Source: Armillaria gallica
Taxonomy: Eukaryota > Basidiomycota > Agaricomycetes > Agaricales > Physalacriaceae
Assembly: GCA_037576215.1 (NCBI GenBank)
Contig: JBANDB010000001.1
Location: 3,720,001 to 3,784,000, forward strand
Length of the DNA: 64,000 nucleotides
Direction of reading: 5' to 3'
A program made the translations under genes and the position numbers. The notes under the pieces were generated by a model. It worked only from the letters and a program-made list of their open reading frames with translations, was not told where the DNA came from and ran no database searches. This document shows positions 34,901 to 45,591 of this stretch, one piece after another; position 1 is the stretch's first letter, and the number at the start of each line of letters is the position of its first letter.

Positions 34901-36400
34901 ATCAAAATTGTCTTTGTTGAACAGATCCCTGAAATCCCGGCACCATTCTGGAACCATTTCCTTGAATGTCTTGGCTTTTTTTTCTGCATTGGCTTTGGCT
35001 GCTAGGTCATTTGCATGATGAGCACATACATGAATGGCTTGAATAAAGTCTATGGCTAGAATTGTCTCTCTCTCTTCTAACTCTTCATTCAATTTGTTAT
35101 CAAAATCAGCATTGGGAAGGACAAATGGAGTCTTGTGGCAATGACATTGGGCAAACATCATTTTACTGATCTTCCAGTTGATTAGCAGGTTGTGCCTTGC
35201 AAGTCAATCATGACTGAGGAAGATTTGTTGGTCATTTAAATCCATGATGGCCAAATCAATTCATTCGGCATGATTCCTGATTTTGATGTGGACCTCGGCG
35301 AACTTGGTGATGGCCCTGCCCTGATTATGTGTTCTATCAGTGTTGTATACAGAGATTGACACTACTGTTGCATGAGTGGAGATGTTGTGTTGTTTGACAA
35401 ATGCTCGGTTAATAGCACTGCTAGTGCACTCACTGTTGACTAGGGCAGAGGTTGATACACAAGTCAAGTTTTCTAGTGTTTCAAGTTGGACATTAATTGC
35501 TAGATCCTTTCCCCTTCTGCTTAGCTGGCTGATATACTGTCTTGGTTGTCATAACTCCTCCATCTGCTATAGGGCATTGACCCACATAGCCTGTTTCAAG
35601 CCCTCAATCATTTTATCAACTACTTCTTCTGCTTGTCCCTTGGTAATCCAGTTCTTTAAGATTGCTCATGCTTCCGACTCTGTTTTTGCTTCTATGATTC
35701 CCCATAAAGTCCATTCAGCTCTGGGTTTAAGCCATTTATGCGGGACCTTCTCAGCCTTCACACCAAGATCTGCAGATCTAACTACTGTTGGCTGGGTCAC
35801 CTCAGGATCTACAGAGGGAGTTTTAGTAGCAGCTTCCCATTGTCAAAAACTTGTATCATCCTTCTCATCAAGTACTTCTACTATACTCACCTTGGGCATC
35901 TCTCACCCTGTTCAACCCAGGCTCCTGTAGTAAGGGTCTTGTATCCGGACATTTTCACTTGGGGTCTCCTTTGAGAGTTCTTCTTCCTTTGGGTGATCTG
36001 CGGTGGTCTCTGTTCCCAGAGGAGGTTTTGCCATAGCTGTTCCCTTGAAACTCTCAGTGAGGCTGAGACTCCATGGAGCCACTTCTTCAGGGGGAATGAC
36101 CTGAGTCACTTGTTACCCTGCCCCATCCAGTTGTGCTGTTATGATGAGTGGTGATATGGTGATCACCTTTTCATCCGATGCTTTTGCTCGTAATGAGTTA
36201 CTTGTGAAATGTTTAGCTGATCGTGTTGCAGGCAATTTAGCCACTTCAGCATGCACTGTTGGTCAATTCTTGCTTAGTTTCTGGTCTGGTTGTGAAGTCG
36301 CAGGTATATTCAAATGCACAGTTGTAACTACAAATATATGAGTCCGACTAGCGGGCGACAAATGCATACCAGATAAAACTAAGTCTGTTGCCGAGTAAGT
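31950..36400 (-). pseudogene. E1 pol: linker, protease, RT, RNase H, integrase, chromodomain
   Basis: Decayed Ty3/gypsy Pol. A Gag-Pol linker (about 36400-35900) precedes the protease at 35467-35261, whose active site reads LVNSECTSSAIN instead of LVDSGCT (Asp to Asn and Gly to Glu). The pre-RT region at 35161-34808 includes HANDLAAKANAEKKAKTF and WDHTIELISNT. RT keeps YLDD (34370-34381). RNase H is near 33900-33590, the integrase core near 33250-32550 (PWTHISVNMVTSL; IIDWFSKEIIPI), and the C terminus carries LPPDLIDDEEHYKVEKILN and a chromodomain core with KGYKPESNGWV at 32260-32090. Many in-frame stops, mainly TGA at former CGA sites. It cannot be functional. Confidence 0.8.
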
Positions 36401-36525
36401 TGAATCATTTACTTCTCAGTGCTCTCTTTTACCTCCTTGATCTTGGATCCCATGGGTTCTTCTTCTGTTGGACATGTGTCCCAGTAAGCATTAAGACATT
36501 GCATAGCTTCTTCGCACATCTTTGG

Positions 36526-39500
36526 TCAGTTAGGGCAGTCTCGCTTCATGTGGCCTGGTTTGCCACATCCAAAGCATAGCCCCTCCATCCATTTCCTGTC
36601 AATATCCATTGGCACTCCACACCCTCCATAAATTGTGCCAGTGCCAATTTTCTTTTCTGGGACATTGGCAGGTGCCTGACCACCCTTCTGGGGTGTGGTC
36701 ATCTTCTGTGCCTGTGGTTCGCCATCGCTTTGTCTGGTGGTGGTTCCTTCCATCTTCTTAAGTCGCCAATTGTAGTTGATGCAGAGCAGACAAGACTTCC
36801 AGCTATCATAGGTGGTTGGCACGTCTCTGTCTGCTGCATATATCATGTTTTTGCTTGTATCACAAGCTGCCTTTTTGATCTGAGCAAGCATGACTTGTTC
36901 ATTGTCTCATACTCCAGTGTCATAAGTGAGATCTTCAAATTTCTGGAAAAACTGGTCTCCATCGGTATAGTTCCCCTGCCTAAGTTTCTCCCACTGTGCA
37001 TACTTGATTTGAGAGTCAGTGTCCTTCCAGAATTGCTTCCTGACTTCTTTGCAGAATGGGTCATAGGAGGGGTATTGCTGATCTCCATTCACGTTCCTCC
37101 CCAATACCTGTGTGGCAAGTTCCCACCACTTCTGTGCTTCCCCTTCAAACTGGGATACACAGAATAGTACTTTGTGTGGTGAGTTTTAATAGTGTCGGTT
37201 CCACAGGGAAAAGTGCATTTTGCACTGTGAGAAGAAATGGCTGATATCAGTGGATTCCTCTTTGAAGTTGTCGATGTCTTTCAGAATCTTGGGTTTAAAA
37301 TCATCATAGGGGTTGGTGTTTCCTTGGGTCAATACCCAGGATGCTGGTGGATCTGGTGGTTTTAATGGAGAGTTAAAGCATGGTAGCACCCATAACTGGG
37401 ATACAACAGATAGAGGCAGTTGCATCAGATGACCTCTGCCTGATCCCAATGCTTCTGCAGCTCTGGCAAAAGGTACATACCACTTGCTATAGGTTCCTGG
37501 TGGTGCATGTCCCCTCACATAGGAGAAGATGTTGATTTGCACCTGAGGTGGTGGTATAAGAGGTTCGTCTGGCATCGGTTTCTAGATCCCAAGATCTGGT
37601 AACTTGAGATAGACTGGTTGGTAGGGGCTTAGTACCCTCATCGGTGATTCTAGGTGAACATCATTATATAAGAGGCAGGTATATCGCCTGGCTTCTCCTT
37701 GCAGGATGTTGTCACACAGGATTTGCTTTTGGGAAAAGTAAAAATATTCAACCCCAGCATCAGTGGTCACCCATTTTGGGTCAGATAGTAATTGGTAGGC
37801 AAAGTATCTAAATAAGTTGTTATAGTCTGCGTTTAGTAATATTCCTGAGAGCTGGGTGAGTTTCCTGATCTCGAATAGCTGGATGGCTTCAAGTAGCATC
37901 ATCGGCGGCATTGGGAGCTCCCTCAGGGATGAGTTGCTCCAATGGGACTGGGGACAGGCTTGGGCTTCTCCTGTGGATCTTATTGATGTGCTCTGCCATG
38001 GGGAGCTGCTCGGTAGTGGTGTCCCACTCTGTGCTGCTTGCCTTGCTTGGCCATCATCTGAACCTTTGTGATTCCCTGAACCTATTGAGTGGTGGGTCCG
38101 CTCACTTGCTGATGAAGCATTGTTGCAGGGGTCCCTCTGTCCTTGGCTGTTCCCTAAATCTTTGCACGAGCTGTGTGAGAGGGGTTGGTGCTCGAAGTCA
38201 GGATGACTCAGCAACTGGTGCTGGCTCTGGCGTTGATGTGCTCGGTAACAGCAAGTGGCAAATGGACTAGAGGCTGGCAATGAACACCAACAACACTAAA
38301 CCAATCACTAACTCTACACTTATCACCAATGTATTGAATTCGGGCATTTCAAGTATGATAGAAGCACTCTGCAGACTTCAATAATCAAGGAAAGTTGTTT
38401 AAAGACATTTTATTTTGTTACTAGTGAGCTATACAAGCATACTACTCGCACTAGTGGGGTTGGTAAGACACAATTGGATGAATAGTGACTCGACTTGAGC
38501 TACTGCACTCGCTCTGACTGGGACTGCTTCGAACTAGTGGCTCTCTTGGCCCTGTAATGTCTTACAAGTGAATAAACACTTGACTAGTCGCTCTCTAGGC
38601 AGACTAGTGGCACTCTTGGCCTAAGAATAATACTTTAAACTTCGAGAACTCGCTTGAACTAACTTCGAAACACTCTTGGCCTTTGCAGGACACAAAAGAT
38701 TGCTCTAAGACACTTCTATTCATTCAATGCTATGGGTAACTTAGCGACTAGTAGTCGCTTCGTCAAGGTTAAGCACAAAAGCCTTTAATTGGGGCACAAG
38801 ATACTGACTAGTAGGTCACAATTGCAGGGATGGCTTGCCTTTTTCTGTGCGTGTGCCTATTCTACTACTTATATACTGACAAACAAGGTACGATCGAGAT
38901 ATAAATAACTGACTAGAGGGGTATTATTGATAAGGATTTCTTGGCTAGTCACGAATAATGGTGAATAATCACGCAATAGTCGGTCTAGAAATGGTTGCTT
39001 GCTGACTAGTGAGCCTAGGAGCTCCACTAGCGGTTGTATTCTGTGTCCTGGGCCCAGCGACGCTCCACTAGTGCCAAGGATAAATGACTAGCCAGGCGAG
39101 CGTGCCTGTAACAGCTGTCGATTGTGATTGAAGGTGCAGCCCGGCTATACTAGTACTGATCGCAATGGATCTGTATCACATCCGGTGGATCTACTGCAAG
39201 GTTAATCCATTGCTAATTCATTTCTAAGTCCTGTTTCAAGATTGCCATGTGACTAGTTAACCTGACTTAGGCATTTATGCCCAGATTGGCTCGCTAGTGA
39301 CCGAACTTCACGAGATTTGTGTCCTCTGCTTCTTGTTTGGTGCGCTAGTCATGTTACTTGTCCACTAGTGGCCATATTCACTTAGCCCTGTTAGCATTCA
39401 AGTCACTAGTATGGCCAGCTGGTAGATTTAACCCACTAGTGGTATCGCATCTAAGTCCTGGCTCTACTAGTTGCATACTAGTCTAACTATCAGCTTCGAA

Positions 39501-40267
39501 GCCTCAGCTATAGTCCTTTAAGTATCACTAATGTAAGATAGATATCCAATAGTATTATTATAAAATCGCAAAATCTAGGTGTGAACGCGTAGACGGTGTA
39601 TCAGCGTGGGCTCACTATTTTGTGCAGGTAGGTCCCAATTAATGACGCTCAGGTAGTCAGGCATGATGGAATATTCAACAGGTAGGTTGTTTCCAGAGGG
39701 GAAGTAGGTGCTGAGGGGAATGGTAAGATTGTCCCAGAGGTCATCAGGATCAAAGGGTGTGGGTGCTCTAGTTGATACCCTGATGTCCCCATTACTATTG
39801 ACATGACTGGGATAGGAGGTGCCTGGTCTTTTGACACAGTTTGCCAGTTCAAATTCAACAAGTTGCTCCTCAATTGCATTAAGGGAAAGGGGGGTGGGAG
39901 TTCGAATGATATAGGGGGTAAAACTGGTTGAGTTGGAGGCAGTGGGTGAAAGGATGATGACTGGGAGATGTCCTCAGGAAGTGATGGGAGATCCTCCCTC
40001 CTGAATGTTTCCTTGATTTGACTGAAGATTGATCAGCTGGTGCTCGCAGATGAAGTGAGGGAGGTGCTCGATCAATGCTCTGTGTGGTATGGGTGCATGG
40101 ATTGGGATCAGCTGGAGTGGGATGTCATGGGTGGTGTCTATGTGCTGATTAAGAACAACTGTGGGTGCTGTCTTCTGAAATTGCCATGCAAGAACAATTG
40201 TGGTGGCGAGAAGGATTGCGCTAGGGGCAAGAGTAGTGACGACAATAATAGTGTTATCTTTCTCCAT
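36526..40267 (-). pseudogene. E1 gag with N-terminal hydrophobic segment and zinc knuckle, interrupted
   Basis: Gag begins at ATG 40267, only about 40 nt after the 5' LTR. Residues 7-28 are strongly hydrophobic (IIVVTTLAPSAILLATTIVL), a predicted membrane helix, unusual for Gag and shared with E3. A low-complexity region follows to about 39649. The G-II repeat then splits the gene at 38234-39603. The capsid region resumes (about 38230-36900) with YDPFCKEVRKQFWKD and GDQFFQKFEDLTYDT, and the C terminus holds a canonical zinc knuckle CFGCGKPGHMKRDC (CX2CX4HX4C). Stops are scattered throughout. Confidence 0.7.
38234..39603. mobile_element. Solo-LTR-like repeat, family G-II, copy 2 (1,370 bp), nested in E1 gag
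   Basis: Starts TGATGTGCTCGGTAA and ends GACGGTGTATCA. A perfect 4-bp duplication gcgt flanks it (38230-38233, 39604-39607). CpG-richer than copy 1, so younger. It interrupts the gag of E1 and is therefore later than that insertion. Confidence 0.85.
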
Positions 40268-40293
40268 GAAGGCTCCTGTTAGGGAGCTAGGGA

Positions 40294-40307
40294 AGCTTCG
40301 AGCTAAT
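40294..40307 (-). promoter_or_regulatory. E1 primer-binding site, candidate self-priming type
   Basis: Directly next to the 5' LTR, the minus strand reads ATTAGCTCGAAGCT. This is complementary, apart from one G-U pair, to AGCTTTGAGCTAAT inside the same LTR (40464 down to 40451), 35 nt downstream of a TATATAAG box (40492-40499). I see no obvious tRNA 3' end match. Confidence 0.65.
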
Positions 40308-40711
40308 TGTTAGACCCAACCTCCAATCAAGAGTAAACAATGGCTGTCTCGTGTTCAGGCAGTCACCATTGAGTCTTGTGGCAATAGGAGTTAGAGGCTA
40401 ATGTTTTAGCACTAGGTGAGGATTAAGCGGTGAGATTGGTATAAATAAACATTAGCTCAAAGCTGGAGACTATACAGTGAGAGCTACACTACTTATATAC
40501 TAAAAGTAAGAGTCTAATAATAAGTCCTTTGTGAGAGAAAGAAAAAAAAACATGCATAAGACAAACAGTAGTCGTGAGTCTGTTAGATGGTTGTTTAGTA
40601 GAGTCATGGCAACCGGTCCAGTTGTCTGTAGATAAGATGAGATAAGGGAGGTGCCAAAGATAAAATAACCACTAAGGCACTTGGATAAAAAAAAGTAAAT
40701 AAATTGTAACA
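40308..40711 (-). repeat. 5' LTR of E1 (404 bp)
   Basis: Pairs with 31356-31761. It carries a TATATAAG promoter box at 40492-40499 (minus strand) and the predicted RNA start at about 40464. Differences from the 3' LTR are mostly C/T and G/A. Confidence 0.85.
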
Positions 40712-41006
40712 CTTGTCCCCATTAACTTTTATAGGCCATTATTGTTTCACTTTCATACCATTAGAGTTTTTACAGTTACTCTTTTGCCATCATTATTGTT
40801 GCCCACTTGGGTAGTCTCAGAGCAGACTTAGGATCAGTTTCAGCAAGTTTTCATGTAGTATCAGTTCCTCAAGTGGACTTGAAGGTTAGTTTGACATAAG
40901 ATAGGATTGTTTCAGTACCAGACCAGTTTTGACATTGACTCAGCACCATCACATCATACAGGACCAGTATCACTGCCAGTGTTTGTAGTTTCACATTTTC
41001 TCTCGC

Positions 41007-42468
41007 TGATGTGCTCAGTAATGGGCAGTGCGCAAATGCAACAAGTGTCTAGATCATCAATCTAGATACTAAATCACACACACACACACACACAATCACC
41101 AATGTTAAGTTTGAGGGTGAGTACAGTAGAAGCACTTGTGGTGTACTTAGATATCAATAATCAATTGGGTTTGCTTCAAAACAACTTTGATTCAAGTCTA
41201 GAAGTGTTTACATAAGATACACTAATCACAATAGCGAGGTATATAGACATGGGGGTTTTGTAAGGTATAATTTGAGTGGCTCAGACTCACAATAACTTCA
41301 TCTAGGAGAGCTGGTAAGGCTTTAACTAGACAAGCTTTAACAATTGAACAATCAAAGACCTAGAGGTTTACAAAGAGCATAATTGCTCTGGAGTACATGG
41401 ACTCAATTACAACACAAGCACATGCACTTGCAACAAAGAACCAAAGTTCTACAAAGAGTACACAGACTCTACAAAGAACTCACAGGTCCTGACTTCAAGT
41501 ACAAGACTTGCAAAAAGTACACAGACTCTAAAGTACACTGACTCATTAACTGTTCAAATTTAAAGTGTTCTAGGGCTTATTTCACTTCAACTAGGCAACA
41601 TCTTTGGTCTGTGGTCGACTTAGTATGTCTAGATCACTTTAGTTGATGAGAGAGCACAAGGCCTTTGTATGTGGAGCAGTTTAATTAACTAGCAAGGCAC
41701 AAATGTGAGGACAACTCTTCTTCCTACTTAGTTCTTCTAGATTACTTATAGCCCTCCTTTTGGGGTTGACTTGGCAAACTTAATTCACTTCAGTTGAGGA
41801 TATGCAATTAAAACCAGTGATTGATTAGGTAGCTATAAGGTTACTAGCACAAATGTGGGAGAATGCTTTTCTGCTGTTATGCATCTAGTCACTGCTAATT
41901 TATACAATTTCTAGTCTAGGTATAGGAGCTTGTATCTAAAAGTAATTATGGTATGAGCTTTGAGTATCAATACAAATGATGAGTAATTAATTTAGAAGGA
42001 TTGTGCCATTCTGAGGTTTCTATTCAGTTGGATGGAATGATTAGCAGGCATTTTATTGCTAAGGAGTGCCCTAATAGTCCATAGGAACTTCTCGCTTCTC
42101 CTTCATGCCTTGCAAGGTGGATTCCTATTCAATACTATGGATTGCACAGTATCTCAAGGATGTAACCACTGATCATGATCGATCATTGAACTGAGATTGT
42201 ATTTGCTTTGATCACTGTGCAATCTTTAGCTATCTTGGTGCCAAGCATCAGTTATTCAGTTATTCCAAGTTTATTTGTGTTCTAGACTAAGTTCATTTCA
42301 CATTGTGAACTGTTGTAGATTTAGCGATTCTCTTCTAGGTTCGAGATAACCTAATAGAAGACTAATATAGTAATTCACAAAACCAGTCTGTGAATTAGCA
42401 GGTGATTCACAATCAAATTGTGACTTGGTGTGACCCACCTGTGACCCTAGGAAAGTCTCTTCTCACCA
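41007..42468. mobile_element. Solo-LTR-like repeat, diverged G-II relative, copy 3 (1,462 bp)
   Basis: Starts TGATGTGCTCAGTAATGG like the other G-II copies and shares CACCAATGT and a GTAGAAGCACT(T/C) block early on, but most of the interior is diverged. It ends TTCTCACCA. A perfect 4-bp duplication tcgc flanks it (41003-41006, 42469-42472), which supports these boundaries. Non-coding. Confidence 0.6.
41075..41094 (+). repeat. (CA)10 microsatellite
   Basis: Ten uninterrupted CA units inside the G-II copy 3. Confidence 0.9.
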
Positions 42469-42472
42469 TCGC

Positions 42473-43417
42473 AAACAGAGGCTATAGCCTTGCATCCCTT
42501 TTCTTTTTCATACCAATGACTATGGCTATCAACCAAGCTATGGGCTATCCCCATTTTGGCTGGTGGTAAGAATAGCATGCAAGGGCAATGGTATGCCCAT
42601 GTTTCCATCTTCTTGCCCCATCAAAATTCATCATTCCTTTTCGTTAGATCATCTCCATCTGCTGCTGAATCATCCGGTGCTCACAACAACTCTGCATCCA
42701 TCATTTCTCTTGATCCTTGCATGCTTCTTAACACCTCCACAGAGTCAAACTCAGACACTGCCACTCTCAGTGTGAGCGAGGTAGAAGAAGATAGCGAGGC
42801 TTTACAGAGATCATTTGATGAAGGATTTTTATGAGGGGGAGCTTTGGACAGTACTGCTGGTGAGAAGGGAGGCATGGAGGATGTAGTCAGTGATGTAGAG
42901 ATTGAGTCAGATGATAATGGTAAGGTTGCACAGTCAGCAATGGATGTTAGCCATGATGACATTGATGATTTTATCTTTAAAACACATCGGAAAAGCAGTC
43001 AGCAGACAGAGAAGTCAGTTGTTTCTTTATGGAAGATAAATATGCTTGTGCATTTGTTATCTCAGTCTTATTTTTTTGATGCAGAAATGGGCTACAGAAG
43101 CAGTAGCAGCTGGGGTTATCCCCAATTTAATCATAGATTCAAACCATACTGTAAAGTATTTACAATATACAGCAATGTGCTGTCTCTTCACAAAGTGAGG
43201 TGGTCAAGAGAAGGACACAAATGAGAGACTGTCAGCTGGGTCATTGAAGAAGATAAATACGATGCTCGGTCGTATCCGACATCACCAAGTAGATGGTAAT
43301 CCTAAACTTGCAAACACTTGTCCAGCTACCACATCGCAAACAGTGGATTTTTACAAGGTGCTTATGATACAAGCGCAGTGTCTACGCTTAGAGTGCATCC
43401 ATTCAAGCTTGGGCATC
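42473..43417 (+). pseudogene. Ndc10/CBF3-like (Crypton-type recombinase-like) gene, N-terminal part
   Basis: N-terminal half of a gene split by chromovirus E2. A Ser/acidic-rich N-terminal region (42556-43010) contains SVSEVEEDSEALQRSFDEGF, one TGA, then DDIDDFIFKTHRKSSQQTEK. After a probable short intron ending at GATGCAG (43085) the text continues KWATEAVAAGVIPNLI, later SLKKINTMLGRIRHHQ and ATTSQTVDFYKVLMIQAQ, up to the E2 insertion point at 43417. The order of blocks matches mushroom proteins annotated as Ndc10/CBF3-domain, related to Crypton tyrosine recombinases; the assignment is from memory. Start codon not determined. The rest lies at 52358-54640. Confidence 0.55.
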
Positions 43418-43938
43418 TGTTATGTGCATGCCACGGACCTCCGCTCTACACTGACTTCAAGCATTGAACTCCATCTTAGATGTCACAATATCGGACCCCT
43501 GCAGCCTCCGGCCGCTTACCATTTACTTTACTCCATTTGATGTTTTATTTCCATTTCATTTACTATTTCACATATTAATTCTAGAATCCAAATTCAGTAG
43601 TGAATAGACCTCCATCGGACTCCAACTTGGATTACTGACTTGTATATATATACTGTAGAAGTACTTGTAGATACTCAGTTCAAATATCAACTTGGTTTAC
43701 CCAAATTTATCTCTGACTCCAAGTCTAACTCTATTGCTCTCCAAGTCCGCGGCCTCCGCTCTGTTGGACTATCCTTACTCTCTAATCCAAACCTTCGCTC
43801 TCCACGGACTCCACTCTGCAATCCAATCTTAGGGCTTCAGCTCAAGGGTGACATTGCTAATAGCTTCGCCAAAGCCCACACACTCTGCGGACCTCTGCTC
43901 GTGCGAGTTACCTTTGTCTATTTGGCATGTCCCTAACA
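43418..43938 (+). repeat. 5' LTR of E2 with TATA box and predicted RNA start
   Basis: Begins TGTTATG and ends CCTAACA. A TATATATA box lies at 43643-43650; 34 nt downstream, at 43677-43687, is AGTTCAAATAT, the predicted 5' end of the RNA because its complement is the primer site. Confidence 0.88.
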
Positions 43939-43940
43939 GT

Positions 43941-43951
43941 ATATTTGAACT
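43941..43951 (+). promoter_or_regulatory. E2 primer-binding site, candidate self-priming type
   Basis: ATATTTGAACT, two bases after the LTR, is the exact 11-nt complement of AGTTCAAATAT at 43677-43687. It overlaps the first bases of a hairpin ACTCAA-CCCC-TTGAGT (43948-43964) that is also conserved in E0. Confidence 0.7.
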
Positions 43952-43984
43952 CAACCCCTTGAGTCGAATTTTTTCTCTAAAATC

Positions 43985-45421
43985 ATGACAACCACATATA
44001 CTTACCCTCCAGAGACAGGTGAAGGCCTGAAACAAAAAACACCAATCTTTTCCATGGAAGACATAGCAGCATCTGCATCCAAGGAAAATCCGGAGCTTTT
44101 CAGATCGGCCTCCATCAGAGGACAACCATCCTGTAGGGAAACCTACAGCCACTCCAGGTTCACTGCTCATCAATCCAACAACTACGATTCTCCTAACCCT
44201 TTCGGTACTCTGCCACCCAATGACCTTCTACATCACCGAAGGACAGGCATATTTGACAGATACTGAGAAAATCCAGATCCACATACCCCAGCACCTCAAC
44301 CCACCTCCAATGGGGAACAAATGGATACTGCAGGATCCAAGGATTCTGGAGGTGAAACTGATACCCCCACTCATCCTTCGAATCGACACAACCAGGGTGA
44401 CAATGGATCCGACTCCCCAGGTAGCCCGAATGGACCTGGGGGCCCCGGAGGTCCAGGCAGACCTGACAACAATGTTCCCAATGAGCAAGAATTCTTACAA
44501 GAATTCATGAACCTGTTGCACAGGGTTTCCACTTTGCTAAACAATCCTCGACCCAACAACATCTGTACCAAGGTCATAGAACCTGATACATTTGACAGCT
44601 CTGACCCACGGAAGCTTAAGGCTTTCATTATCTCGCTTCAGTTGAACTTTAATGACAGACCCACTGCTTTTGCAGTGGATGCCAGTAAAGTCAACTATGC
44701 CATCTCCTTCCTTTCCGGCACCGCTCTTGACTGGTTTGAACCAGACATCCTCCATCCCAATCTGCGGAATCTGCCAGCATGGCAATACTCTTATGCCGCA
44801 TTCCTTGATGAACTTCAAAACAACTTTGGTCCTTTCAATGCCATTGGAGATGCCATTGGAGATGCCAAGGATGCCCTCGAGCATCTCTGTATGTGTTATG
44901 GTAACCGAATCATGAAGTACATGGTTCAGTTCAATCAATACGCCTCCCAAGTTGGCCATGGCGACAATTCCCTTCACCATGCTTTCTACCGTGGACTTTG
45001 TACATGCATTAAGGATGATATGGCTCACCATGGAAAGCCTAACAATCTCCGCGACATGCGCTTTCTAGCCCAAGAACTCAACGCTCACTATTGGACTCAG
45101 AGAACTGAGATATCCCATGAAAACCAGGAAAACAAATCCTCCAGTTCATATTTCAACAACCCTAAATCCAAGGGTTCCAATTCCAACTCCAGTTCTTCGA
45201 CTTCCAGATCGGCTCCAAAGTCTTCTGATTCCAATTCCTCAGGATCTGCTTCCAACCCTAAGCCCTATGCTGACAAGCTAGGCAAGGACAGATGCCTCAC
45301 TCAAGAAGAGAAGGACCATCGCCAGAAGAACAATCTCTGTATGTTCTGTGGAAGCAAGCACAAGACTGAGGACTGCAACAAATGCAAGGCTGGGTCACAG
45401 AAGTTGAAGAACCTGCTCTGA
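43985..45421 (+). pseudogene. E2 gag
   Basis: Gag polyprotein in one frame, interrupted by a single TGA at 44264-44266. The N-terminal piece (MTTTYTYPPETGEGLKQKTP) is conserved with E0. After the stop follow a Gly/Pro-rich linker (GSPNGPGGPGGPGRPDNN), the Ty3/gypsy capsid core (KLKAFIISLQLNFNDRPTAF; FLSGTALDWFEPDILHPN; YYGNRIMKYMVQFNQ-like), a Ser/Asn-rich tether and a zinc-knuckle-like CMFCGSKHKTEDC (CX2CX3HX4C) before the terminal TGA. The duplicated GDAIGDA is a local slip. The TGA is at the same codon as in E0. Confidence 0.82.
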
Positions 45422-45591
45422 CCTCTGAGGATCCGGCTCCGACGGAGCCAGAAAACTAGAGGGCAGCCCTGTATCCTCCGTGCGAGATCAGGGTTGCGTT
45501 GACTGTAATCGCACATCGGAGGTTGTCACCCTCAACGCCACCGCTCTTTCTAACCATTCACTAACTGTATCACTCTCCTCTGAAGTCGGCT

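Larger units (their letters stand above)
31356..40711 (-). mobile_element. Chromovirus E1, full length but dead (9,356 bp)
   Basis: Ty3/gypsy element with two LTRs of about 405 bp beginning TGTTA and ending TAACA, and a 5-bp duplication ctcgt (31351-31355) and cttgt (40712-40716), one C/T apart. In element order on the minus strand: 5' LTR, primer site, gag with zinc knuckle, linker, protease, RT, RNase H, integrase, chromodomain, polypurine tract, 3' LTR. Many TGA stops. A G-II repeat interrupts gag. Closest relative in the window is E3. Confidence 0.9.

Noticed and set aside
44264..44266. Alternative genetic code with TGA as sense codon
   Set aside because: TGA ends several frames normally, stops of TAG type also occur in pol, and the TGA excess is explained by CGA deamination.
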